From Hippasteria phrygiana (taxonomy: Eukaryota > Echinodermata > Asteroidea > Valvatida > Goniasteridae), in assembly GCA_037893225.1 (NCBI GenBank), contig JAZGUH010000369.1, forward strand, positions 62,001 to 126,000: DNA of 64,000 bases, given 5' to 3'. The notes under the pieces are model-generated. The model saw nothing but the letters and a program-made list of their open reading frames with translations, was not told the DNA's origin and searched no databases. Below are positions 39,399 through 51,877 of the stretch, piece by piece. Made by a program: the position numbers and the translations under genes. Each line of letters begins with the position of its first letter. The stretch's first letter is position 1.

Positions 39399-40553
39399 TC
39401 ATACCCCAGGGAATTTGACAGGCATGGAGCAATAAATAAAAGGTAATCTGCACACAGATGGAGGCCGGGAAGAAAATAAACATTGCGAGGTTTGAATTTT
39501 CTCCACAAGTGTTAACTCTAAGAAGCCGCCGATAATTGCAACATGTAGCGCCAGATCTAAGCTATCCATACATGTCAAAATTACTGAATTTGGTTGATAT
39601 TTCATGCAATTATGAATGAGTAAAGCAAGTCATACCCCAGGGAATTTGACAGGCATGGAGCAATAAATAAAAGGTAATCTGCACACAGATGGAGGCCGGG
39701 AAGAAAATAAACATTGCGAGGTTTGAATTTTCTCCACAAGTGTTAACTCTAAGAAGCCGCCGATAATTGCAACATGTAGCGCCAGATCTAAGCTATCCAT
39801 ACATGTCAAAATTACTGAATTTGGTTGATATTTCATGCAATTATGAATGAGTAAAGCAAGTCATACCCTAGGGAATTTGACAGGCATGGAGCAATAAATA
39901 TAAGGTAATATGCACACAGATGTTGGCCGGAAAGAAAATAAACATTGCGAGGTTTGAATTTTCTCCACAAGTTTTAACTCTAAGAAGCCGCCGATAATTG
40001 CAACATGTAGCGCCAGATCTAAGCTATCCATACATGTCAAAATTACTGAATTTGGTTGATATTTCATGCAATTATGAATGAGTAAAGCAAGTCATACCCC
40101 AGGGAATTTGACAGGCATGGAGCAATAAATAAAAGGTAATCTGCACACAGATGGAGGCCGGGAAGAAAATAAACATTGCGAGGTTTGAATTTTCTCCACA
40201 AGTGTTAACTCTAAGAAGCCGCCGATAATTGCAACATGTAGCGCCAGATCTAAGCTATCCATACATGTCAAAATTACTGAATTTGGTTGATATTTCATGC
40301 AATTATGAATGAGTAAAGCAAGTCATACCCTAGGGAATTTGACAGGCATGGAGCAATAAATATAAGGTAATCTGCACACAGATGGTGGCCGGGAAGAAAA
40401 TAAACATTGCGAGGTTTGAATTTTCTCCACAAGTGTTAACTCTAAGAAGCCGCCGATAATTGCAACATGTAGCGCCAGATCTAAGCTATCCATACATGTC
40501 AAAATTACTGAATTTGGTTGATATTTCATGCAATTATGAATGAGTAAAGCAAG
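39399..40553 (+). repeat. Five-monomer insertion A-A-C-A-B (1,155 bp)
   Basis: Exactly five 231-bp monomers separate the fourth and fifth 9-mers. They equal a duplication of A-C-A-B-A: 38475-39629 followed by 39630 onward. A single out-of-register exchange of five monomers explains this without new sequence. Confidence 0.88.
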
Positions 40554-42635
40554 TCCATACCCCAGGGAATTTGACAGGCATGGAGCAATAAATAAAAGGT
40601 AATCTGCACACAGATGGTGGCCGGGAAGAAAATAAACATTGCGAGGTTTGAATTTTCTCCACAAGTGTTAACTCTAAGAAGCCGCCGATAATTGCAACAT
40701 GTAGCGCCAGATCTAAGCTATCCATACATGTCAAAATTACTGAATTTGGTTGATATTTCATGCAATTATGAATGAGTAAAGCAAGTCATACCCCAGGGAA
40801 TTTGACAGGCATGGAGCAATAAATAAAAGGTAATCTGCACACAGATGGAGGCCGGGAAGAAAATAAACATTGCGAGGTTTGAATTTTCTCCACAAGTGTT
40901 AACTCTAAGAAGCCGCCGATAATTGCAACATGTAGCGCCAGATCTAAGCTATCCATACATGTCAAAATTACTGAATTTGGTTGATATTTCATGCAATTAT
41001 GAATGAGTAAAGCAAGTCCATACCCCAGGGAATTTGACAGGCATGGAGCAATAAATAAAAGGTAATCTGCACACAGATGGTGGCCGGGAAGAAAATAAAC
41101 ATTGCGAGGTTTGAATTTTCTCCACAAGTGTTAACTCTAAGAAGCCGCCGATAATTGCAACATGTAGCGCCAGATCTAAGCTATCCATACATGTCAAAAT
41201 TACTGAATTTGGTTGATATTTCATGCAATTATGAATGAGTAAAGCAAGTCATACCCTAGGGAATTTGACAGGCATGGAGCAATAAATAGAAGGTAATATG
41301 CACACATATGTTGGCCGGAAAGAAAATAAACATTGCGAGGTTTGAATTTTCTCCACAAGTTTTAAATCTAAGAAGCCGCCGATAATTGCAACATGTAGCG
41401 TCAGATCTAAGCTATCCATACATGTCAAAATTACTGAATTTGGTTGATATTTCATGCAATTATGAATGAGTAAAGCAAGTCCATACCCCAGGGAATTTGA
41501 CATGCATGGAGCAATAAATAGACGGTAACATGTACACAGATGTTGGCCGGAAAGAAAATAAACATTGCGAGGTTTGAATTTTCTCCACAAGTTTTAACTC
41601 TAAGAAGCCGCCGATAATTGCAACATGTAGCGCCAGATCTAAGCTATCCATACATGTCAAAATTACTGAATTTGGTTGATATTTCATGCAATTATGAATG
41701 AGTAAAGCAAGTCATACCCCAGGGAATTTGACAGGCATGGAGCAATAAATAAAAGGTAATCTGCACACAGATGGAGGCCGGGAAGAAAATAAACATTGCG
41801 AGGTTTGAATTTTCTCCACAAGTGTTAACTCTAAGAAGCCGCCGATAATTGCAACATGTAGCGCCAGATCTAAGCTATCCATACATGTCAAAATTACTGA
41901 ATTTGGTTGATATTTCATGCAATTATGAATGAGTAAAGCAAGTCATACCCTAGGGAATTTGACAGGCATGGAGCAATAAATATAAGGTAATATGCACACA
42001 GATGTTGGCCGGAAAGAAAATAAACATTGCGAGGTTTGAATTTTCTCCACAAGTTTTAACTCTAAGAAGCCGCCGATAATTGCAACATGTAGCGCCAGAT
42101 CTAAGCTATCCATACATGTCAAAATTACTGAATTTGGTTGATATTTCATGCAATTATGAATGAGTAAAGCAAGTCATACCCCAGGGAATTTGACAGGCAT
42201 GGAGCAATAAATAAAAGGTAATCTGCACACAGATGGAGGCCGGGAAGAAAATAAACATTGCGAGGTTTGAATTTTCTCCACAAGTGTTAACTCTAAGAAG
42301 CCGCCGATAATTGCAACATGTAGCGCCAGATCTAAGCTATCCATACATGTCAAAATTACTGAATTTGGTTGATATTTCATGCAATTATGAATGAGTAAAG
42401 CAAGTCATACCCTAGGGAATTTGACAGGCATGGAGCAATAAATATAAGGTAATCTGCACACAGATGGTGGCCGGGAAGAAAATAAACATTGCGAGGTTTG
42501 AATTTTCTCCACAAGTGTTAACTCTAAGAAGCCGCCGATAATTGCAACATGTAGCGCCAGATCTAAGCTATCCATACATGTCAAAATTACTGAATTTGGT
42601 TGATATTTCATGCAATTATGAATGAGTAAAGCAAG
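40554..42635 (+). repeat. 9-monomer HOR, copy 5 (2,082 bp)
   Basis: The order is H A H E F A C A B, with the usual tagaagg in E (41249). The next monomer is A followed by G, which ends the 9-mer periodicity. Confidence 0.93.
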
Positions 42636-45600
42636 TCATACCCCAGGGAATTTGACAGGCATGGAGCAATAAATAAAAGGTAATCTGCACACAGATGGAG
42701 GCCGGGAAGAAAATAAACATTGCGAGGTTTGAATTTTCTCCACAAGTGTTAACTCTAAGAAGCCGCCGATAATTGCAACATGTAGCGCCAGATCTAAGCT
42801 ATCCATACATGTCAAAATTACTGAATTTGGTTGATATTTCATGCAATTATGAATGAGTAAAGCAAGTCCATACCCCAGGGAATTTGACAGGCATGGAGCA
42901 ATAAATAGAAGGTAATCTGCACACAGATGGTGGCCGGGAAGAAAATAAACATTGCGAGGTTTGAATTTTCTCCACAAGTGTTAACTCTAAGAAGCCGCCG
43001 ATAATTGCAACATGTAGCGCCAGATCTAAGCTATCCATACATGTCAAAATTACTGAATTTGGTTGATATTTCATGCAATTATGAATGAGTAAAGCAAGTC
43101 ATACCCCAGGGAATTTGACAGGCATGGAGCAATAAATAGAAGGTAATATGCACACAGATGTTGGCCGGAAAGAAAATAAACATTGCGAGGTTTGAATTTT
43201 CTCCACAAGTTTTAACTCTAAGAAGCCGCCGATAATTGCAACATGTAGCGCCAGATCTAAGCTATCCATACATGTCAAAATTACTGAATTTGGTTGATAT
43301 TTCATGCAATTATGAATGAGTAAAGCAAGTCCATACCCCAGGGAATTTGACAGGCATGGAGCAATAAATAGAAGGTAATCTGCACACAGATGGTGGCCGG
43401 GAAGAAAATAAACATTGCGAGGTTTGAATTTTCTCCACAAGTGTTAACTCTAAGAAGCCGCCGATAATTGCAACATGTAGCGCCAGATCTAAGCTATCCA
43501 TACATGTCAAAATTACTGAATTTGGTTGATATTTCATGCAATTATGAATGAGTAAAGCAAGTCCATACCCCAGGGAATTGGACAGGCATGGAGCAATAAA
43601 TAAAAGGTAATCTGCACACAGATGGTGGCCGGGAAGAAAATAAACATTGCGAGGTTTGAATTTTCTCCACAAGTGTTAACTCTAAGAAGCCGCCGATAAT
43701 TGCAACATGTAGCGCCAGATCTAAGCTATCCATACATGTCAAAATTACTGAATTTGGTTGATATTTCATGCAATTATGAATGAGTAAAGCAAGTCATACC
43801 CTAGGGAATTTGACAGGCATGGAGCAATAAATAGAAGGTAATATGCACACATATGTTGGCCGGAAAGAAAATAAACATTGCGAGGTTTGAATTTTCTCCA
43901 CAAGTTTTAAATCTAAGAAGCCGCCGATAATTGCAACATGTAGCGTCAGATCTAAGCTATCCATACATGTCAAAATTACTGAATTTGGTTGATATTTCAT
44001 GCAATTATGAATGAGTAAAGCAAGTCATACCCCAGGGAATTTGACAGGCATGGAGCAATAAATAAAAGGTAATCTGCACACAGATGGAGGCCGGGAAGAA
44101 AATAAACATTGCGAGGTTTGAATTTTCTCCACAAGTGTTAACTCTAAGAAGCCGCCGATAATTGCAACATGTAGCGCCAGATCTAAGCTATCCATACATG
44201 TCAAAATTACTGAATTTGGTTGATATTTCATGCAATTATGAATGAGTAAAGCAAGTCCATACCCCAGGGAATTTGACATGCATGGAGCAATAAATAGACG
44301 GTAACATGTACACAGATGTTGGCCGGAAAGAAAATAAACATTGCGAGGTTTGAATTTTCTCCACAAGTTTTAACTCTAAGAAGCCGCCGATAATTGCAAC
44401 ATGTAGCGCCAGATCTAAGCTATCCATACATGTCAAAATTACTGAATTTGGTTGATATTTCATGCAATTATGAATGAGTAAAGCAAGTCATACCCCAGGG
44501 AATTTGACAGGCATGGAGCAATAAATAAAAGGTAATCTGCACACAGATGGAGGCCGGGAAGAAAATAAACATTGCGAGGTTTGAATTTTCTCCACAAGTG
44601 TTAACTCTAAGAAGCCGCCGATAATTGCAACATGTAGCGCCAGATCTAAGCTATCCATACATGTCAAAATTACTGAATTTGGTTGATATTTCATGCAATT
44701 ATGAATGAGTAAAGCAAGTCATACCCCAGGGAATTTGACAGGCATGGAGCAATAAATAAAAGGTAATCTGCACACAGATGGAGGCCGGGAAGAAAATAAA
44801 CATTGCGAGGTTTGAATTTTCTCCACAAGTGTTAACTCTAAGAAGCCGCCGATAATTGCAACATGTAGCGCCAGATCTAAGCTATCCATACATGTCAAAA
44901 TTACTGAATTTGGTTGATATTTCATGCAATTATGAATGAGTAAAGCAAGTCATACCCTAGGGAATTTGACAGGCATAGAGCAATAAATATAAGGTAATCT
45001 GCACACAGATGGTGGCCGGGAAGAAAATAAACATTGCGAGGTTTGAATTTTCTCCACAAGTGTTAACTCTAAGAAGCCGCCGATAATTGCAACATGTAGC
45101 GCCAGATCTAAGCTATCCATACATGTCAAAATTACTGAATTTGGTTGATATTTCATGCAATTATGAATGAGTAAAGCAAGTCATACCCCAGGGAATTTGA
45201 CAGGCATGGAGCAATAAATAAAAGGTAATCTGCACACAGATGGAGGCCGGGAAGAAAATAAACATTGCGAGGTTTGAATTTTCTCCACAAGTGTTAACTC
45301 TAAGAAGCCGCCGATAATTGCAACATGTAGCGCCAGATCTAAGCTATCCATACATGTCAAAATTACTGAATTTGGTTGATATTTCATGCAATTATGAATG
45401 AGTAAAGCAAGTCATACCCCAGGGAATTTGACAGGCATGGAGCAATAAATAAAAGGTAATCTGCACACAGATGGAGGCCGGGAAGAAAATAAACATTGCG
45501 AGGTTTGAATTTTCTCCACAAGTGTTAACTCTAAGAAGCCGCCGATAATTGCAACATGTAGCGCCAGATCTAAGCTATCCATACATGTCAAAATTACTGA

Positions 45601-48185
45601 ATTTGGTTGATATTTCATGCAATTATGAATGAGTAAAGCAAGTCATACCCTAGGGAATTTGACAGGCATGGAGCAATAAATATAAGGTAATATGCACACA
45701 GATGTTGGCCGGAAAGAAAATAAACATTGCGAGGTTTGAATTTTCTCCACAAGTTTTAACTCTAAGAAGCCGCCGATAATTGCAACATGTAGCGCCAGAT
45801 CTAAGCTATCCATACATGTCAAAATTACTGAATTTGGTTGATATTTCATGCAATTATGAATGAGTAAAGCAAGTCATACCCCAGGGAATTTGACAGGCAT
45901 GGAGCAATAAATAAAAGGTAATCTGCACACAGATGGTGGCCGGGAAGAAAATAAACATTGCGAGGTTTGAATTTTCTCCACAAGTGTTAACTCTAAGAAG
46001 CCGCCGATAATTGCAACATGTAGCGCCAGATCTAAGCTATCCATACATGTCAAAATTACTGAATTTGGTTGATATTTCATGCAATTATGAATGAGTAAAG
46101 CAAGTCATACCCTAGGGAATTTGACAGGCATGGAGCAATAAATAGAAGGTAATATGCACACATATGTTGGCCGGAAAGAAAATAAACATTGCGAGGTTTG
46201 AATTTTCTCCACAAGTTTTAAATCTAAGAAGCCGCCGATAATTGCAACATGTAGCGTCAGATCTAAGCTATCCATACATGTCAAAATTACTGAATTTGGT
46301 TGATATTTCATGCAATTATGAATGAGTAAAGCAAGTCATACCCCAGGGAATTTGACAGGCATGGAGCAATAAATAAAAGGTAATCTGCACACAGATGAAG
46401 GCCGGGAAGAAAATAAACATTGCGAGGTTTGAATTTTCTCCACAAGTGTTAACTCTAAGAAGCCGCCGATAATTGCAACATGTAGCGCCAGATCTAAGCT
46501 ATCCATACATGTCAAAATTACTGAATTTGGTTGATATTTCATGCAATTATGAATGAGTAAAGCAAGTCCATACCCCAGGGAATTTGACATGCATGGAGCA
46601 ATAAATAGACGGTAACATGTACACAGATGTTGGCCGGAAAGAAAATAAACATTGCGAGGTTTGAATTTTCTCCACAAGTTTTAACTCTAAGAAGCCGCCG
46701 ATAATTGCAACATGTAGCGCCAGATCTAAGCTATCCATACATGTCAAAATTACTGAATTTGGTTGATATTTCATGCAATTATGAATGAGTAAAGCAAGTC
46801 ATACCCCAGGGAATTTGACAGGCATGGAGCAATAAATAAAAGGTAATCTGCACACAGATGGAGGCCGGGAAGAAAATAAACATTGCGAGGTTTGAATTTT
46901 CTCCACAAGTGTTAACTCTAAGAAGCCGCCGATAATTGCAACATGTAGCGCCAGATCTAAGCTATCCATACATGTCAAAATTACTGAATTTGGTTGATAT
47001 TTCATGCAATTATGAATGAGTAAAGCAAGTCATACCCTAGGGAATTTGACAGGCATGGAGCAATAAATAGAAGGTAATATGCACACAGATGTTGGCCGGA
47101 AAGAAAATAAACATTGCGAGGTTTGAATTTTCTCCACAAGTTTTAACTCTAAGAAGCCGCCGATAATTGCAACATGTAGCGCCAGATCTAAGCTATCCAT
47201 ACATGTCAAAATTACTGAATTTGGTTGATATTTCATGCAATTATGAATGAGTAAAGCAAGTCATACCCCAGGGAATTTGACAGGCATGGAGCAATAAATA
47301 AAAGGTAATCTGCACACAGATGGAGGCCGGGAAGAAAATAAACATTGCGAGGTTTGAATTTTCTCCACAAGTGTTAACTCTAAGAAGCCGCCGATAATTG
47401 CAACATGTAGCGCCAGATCTAAGCTATCCATACATGTCAAAATTACTGAATTTGGTTGATATTTCATGCAATTATGAATGAGTAAAGCAAGTCATACCCT
47501 AGGGAATTTGACAGGCATGGAGCAATAAATATAAGGTAATCTGCACACAGATGGTGGCCGGGAAGAAAATAAACATTGCGAGGTTTGAATTTTCTCCACA
47601 AGTGTTAACTCTAAGAAGCCGCCGATAATTGCAACATGTAGCGTCAGATCTAAGCTATCCATACATGTCAAAATTACTGAATTTGGTTGATATTTCATGC
47701 AATTATGAATGAGTAAAGCAAGTCATACCCCAGGGAATTTGACAGGCATGGAGCAATAAATAAAAGGTAATCTGCACACAGATGGAGGCCGGGAAGAAAA
47801 TAAACATTGCGAGGTTTGAATTTTCTCCACAAGTGTTAACTCTAAGAAGCCGCCGATAATTGCAACATGTAGCGCCAGATCTAAGCTATCCATACATGTC
47901 AAAATTACTGAATTTGGTTGATATTTCATGCAATTATGAATGAGTAAAGCAAGTCCATACCCCAGGGAATTTGACATGCATGGAGCAATAAATAGACGGT
48001 AACATGTACACAGATGTTGGCCGGAAAGAAAATAAACATTGCGAGGTTTGAATTTTCTCCACAAGTTTTAACTCTAAGAAGCCGCCGATAATTGCAACAT
48101 GTAGCGCCAGATCTAAGCTATCCATACATGTCAAAATTACTGAATTTGGTTGATATTTCATGCAATTATGAATGAGTAAAGCAAG
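42636..48185 (+). repeat. Mosaic block of 24 monomers
   Basis: The order is A G D2 G H E A F A A B A A C A' E A* F A D A B A F. The first eight types match 30143-31994 at a distance of 12,493 bases. A* (46336, gatgaagg) is the first copy of a subtype that later marks the 30-mer HOR. The B at 47492 has the E-like gcgtcag. Private changes are ggaattggac near 43580 and gcatagagc near 44976. The closing B-A-F trimer repeats at 48186. Confidence 0.87.
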
Positions 48186-51100
48186 TCATACCCCAGGGAA
48201 TTTGACAGGCATGGAGCAATAAATATAAGGTAATCTGCACACAGATGGTGGCCGGGAAGAAAATAAACATTGCGAGGTTTGAATTTTCTCCACAAGTGTT
48301 AACTCTAAGAAGCCGCCGATAATTGCAACATGTAGCGTCAGATCTAAGCTATCCATACATGTCAAAATTACTGAATTTGGTTGATATTTCATGCAATTAT
48401 GAATGAGTAAAGCAAGTCATACCCCAGGGAATTTGACAGGCATGGAGCAATAAATAAAAGGTAATCTGCACACAGATGGAGGCCGGGAAGAAAATAAACA
48501 TTGCGAGGTTTGAATTTTCTCCACAAGTGTTAACTCTAAGAAGCCGCCGATAATTGCAACATGTAGCGCCAGATCTAAGCTATCCATACATGTCAAAATT
48601 ACTGAATTTGGTTGATATTTCATGCAATTATGAATGAGTAAAGCAAGTCCATACCCCAGGGAATTTGACATGCATGGAGCAATAAATAGACGGTAACATG
48701 TACACAGATGTTGGCCGGAAAGAAAATAAACATTGCGAGGTTTGAATTTTCTCCACAAGTTTTAACTCTAAGAAGCCGCCGATAATTGCAACATGTAGCG
48801 CCAGATCTAAGCTATCCATACATGTCAAAATTACTGAATTTGGTTGATATTTCATGCAATTATGAATGAGTAAAGCAAGTCATACCCCAGGGAATTTGAC
48901 AGGCATGGAGCAATAAATAAAAGGTAATCTGCACACAGATGGAGGCCGGGAAGAAAATAAACATTGCGAGGTTTGAATTTTCTCCACAAGTGTTAACTCT
49001 AAGAAGCCGCCGATAATTGCAACATGTAGCGCCAGATCTAAGCTATCCATACATGTCAAAATTACTGAATTTGGTTGATATTTCATGCAATTATGAATGA
49101 GTAAAGCAAGTCATACCCTAGGGAATTTGACAGGCATGGAGCAATAAATAGAAGGTAATATGCACACAGATGTTGGCCGGAAAGAAAATAAACATTGCGA
49201 GGTTTGAATTTTCTCCACAAGTTTTAACTCTAAGAAGCCGCCGATAATTGCAACATGTAGCGCCAGATCTAAGCTATCCATACATGTCAAAATTACTGAA
49301 TTTGGTTGATATTTCATGCAATTATGAATGAGTAAAGCAAGTCATACCCCAGGGAATTTGACAGGCATGGAGCAATAAATAAAAGGTAATCTGCACACAG
49401 ATGGAGGCCGGGAAGAAAATAAACATTGCGAGGTTTGAATTTTCTCCACAAGTGTTAACTCTAAGAAGCCGCCGATAATTGCAACATGTAGCGCCAGATC
49501 TAAGCTATCCATACATGTCAAAATTACTGAATTTGGTTGATATTTCATGCAATTATGAATGAGTAAAGCAAGTCATACCCCAGGGAATTTGACAGGCATG
49601 GAGCAATAAATAGAAGGTAATATGCACACAGATGTTGGCCGGAAAGAAAATAAACATTGCGAGGTTTGAATTTTCTCCACAAGTTTTAACTCTAAGAAGC
49701 CGCCGATAATTGCAACATGTAGCGCCAGATCTAAGCTATCCATACATGTCAAAATTACTGAATTTGGTTGATATTTCATGCAATTATGAATGAGTAAAGC
49801 AAGTCCATACCCCAGGGAATTTGACAGGCATGGAGCAATAAATAGAAGGTAATATGCACACAGATGTTGGCCGGAAAGAAAATAAACATTGCGAGGTTTG
49901 AATTTTCTCCACAAGTTTTAACTCTAAGAAGCCGCCGATAATTGCAACATGTAGCGCCAGATCTAAGCTATCCATACATGTCAAAATTACTGAATTTGGT
50001 TGATATTTCATGCAATTATGAATGAGTAAAGCAAATCCATACCCTAGGGAATTTGACAGGCATGGAGCAATAAATAGAAGGTAATATGCACACAGATGTT
50101 GGCCGGAAAGAAAATAAACATTGCGAGGTTTGAATTTTCTCCACAAGTTTTAACTCTAAGAAGCCGCCGATAATTGCAGCATGTAGCGCCAGATCTAAGC
50201 TATCCATACATGTCAAAATTACTGTATTTGGTTTATATTTCATGCAATTATGAATGAGTAAAGCAAGTCCATACCCCAGGGAATTTGACAGGCATGGAGC
50301 AATACATAAAAGGTAATCTGCACACAGATGGTGGCCGGGAAGAAAATAAACATTGCGAGGTTTGAATTTTCTCCACAAGTGTTAACTCTAAGAAGCCGCC
50401 GATAATTGCAACATGTAGCGCCAGATCTAAGCTATCCATACATGTCAAAATTACTGAATTTGGTTGATATTTCATGCAATTATGAATGAGTAAAGCAAGT
50501 CCATACCCCAGGGAATTTGACATGCATGGAGCAATAAATAGACGGTAACATGTACACAGATGTTGGCCGGAAAGAAAATAAACATTGCGAGGTTTGAATT
50601 TTCTCCACAAGTTTTAACTCTAAGAAGCCGCCGATAATTGCAACATGTAGCGCCAGATCTAAGCTATCCATACATGTCAAAATTACTGAATTTGGTTGAT
50701 ATTTCATGCAATTATGAATGAGTAAAGCAAGTCATACCCTAGGGAATTTGACATGCATGGAGCAATAAATAGAAGGTAATATGCACACAGATGTTGGCCG
50801 GAAAGAAAATATACATTGCGAGGTTTGAATTTTCTCCACAAGTTTTAACTCTAAGAAGCCGCCGATAATTGCAACATGTAGCGCCAGATCTAAGCTATCC
50901 ATACATGTCAAAATTACTGTATTTGGTTTATATTTCATGCAATTATGAATGAGTAAAGCAAGTCCATACCCCAGGGAATTTGACAGGCATGGAGCAATAA
51001 ATAGAAGGTAATATGCACACAGATGTTGGCCGGAAAGAAAATAAACATTGCGAGGTTTGAATTTTCTCCACAAGTTTTAACTCTAAGAAGCCGCCGATAA

Positions 51101-51426
51101 TTGCAACATGTAGCGCCAGATCTAAGCTATCCATACATGTCAAAATTACTGAATTTGGTTGATATTTCATGCAATTATGAATGAGTAAAGCAAGTCCATA
51201 CCCCAGGGAATTTGACATGCATGGAGCAATAAATAGACGGTAACATGTACACAGATGTTGGCCGGAAAGAAAATAAACATTGCGAGGTTTGAATTTTCTC
51301 CACAAGTTTTAACTCTAAGAAGCCGCCGATAATTGCAACATGTAGCGCCAGATCTAAGCTATCCATACATGTCAAAATTACTGTATTTGGTTTATATTTC
51401 ATGCAATTATGAATGAGTAAAGCAAG

Positions 51427-51647
51427 TCCATACCTCCAGGCATGGAGCAATAAATAGAAGGTAATATGCACACAGATGTTGGCCGGAAAGAAAATAAACA
51501 TTGCGAGGTTTGAATTTTCTCCACAAGTTTTAACTCTAAGAAGCCGCCGATAATTGCAACATGTAGCGCCAGATCTAAGCTATCCATACATGTCAAAATT
51601 ACTGAATTTGGTTAATATTTCATGCAATTATGAATGAGTAAAGCAAG
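51427..51647 (+). repeat. 221-bp monomer with internal deletion
   Basis: The start reads gtccatacctccaggcatgg. The ccagggaatttgac stretch present in the standard monomer is reduced to tcc, a net loss of 11 bases from a 232-bp unit. The rest is D-like (tagaagg, gatgttgg, ttttaactc). The same deletion lies at 58357-58577. Confidence 0.93.
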
Positions 51648-51877
51648 TCATACCCCAGGGAATTTGACATGCATGGAGCAATAAATAAGAGGTAATCTGC
51701 ACACAGATGTTGGCCGGAAAGAAAATAAACATTGCGAGGTTTGAATTTCTCCACAAGTTTTAACTCTAAGAAGCCGCCGATAATTGCAACATGTAGCGCC
51801 AGATCTAAGCTATCCATACATGTCAAAATTACTGTATTTGGTTTATATTTCATGCAATTATGAATGAGTAAAGCAAG
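51648..51877 (+). repeat. 230-bp monomer with one-base deletion
   Basis: It has gacatgcatgg, a unique taagagg, ctgcacac combined with gatgttggccggaaag, and gaatttctcc with one T missing from gaattttctcc. It is therefore also a hybrid of A-like and C-like segments. An identical unit lies at 58578-58807. Confidence 0.92.

Noticed and set aside
51427..51877. A unique element interrupting the array at the 221- and 230-bp units
   Set aside because: Both units align to the standard monomer along their full length and differ only by an 11-base and a 1-base deletion plus a few substitutions.
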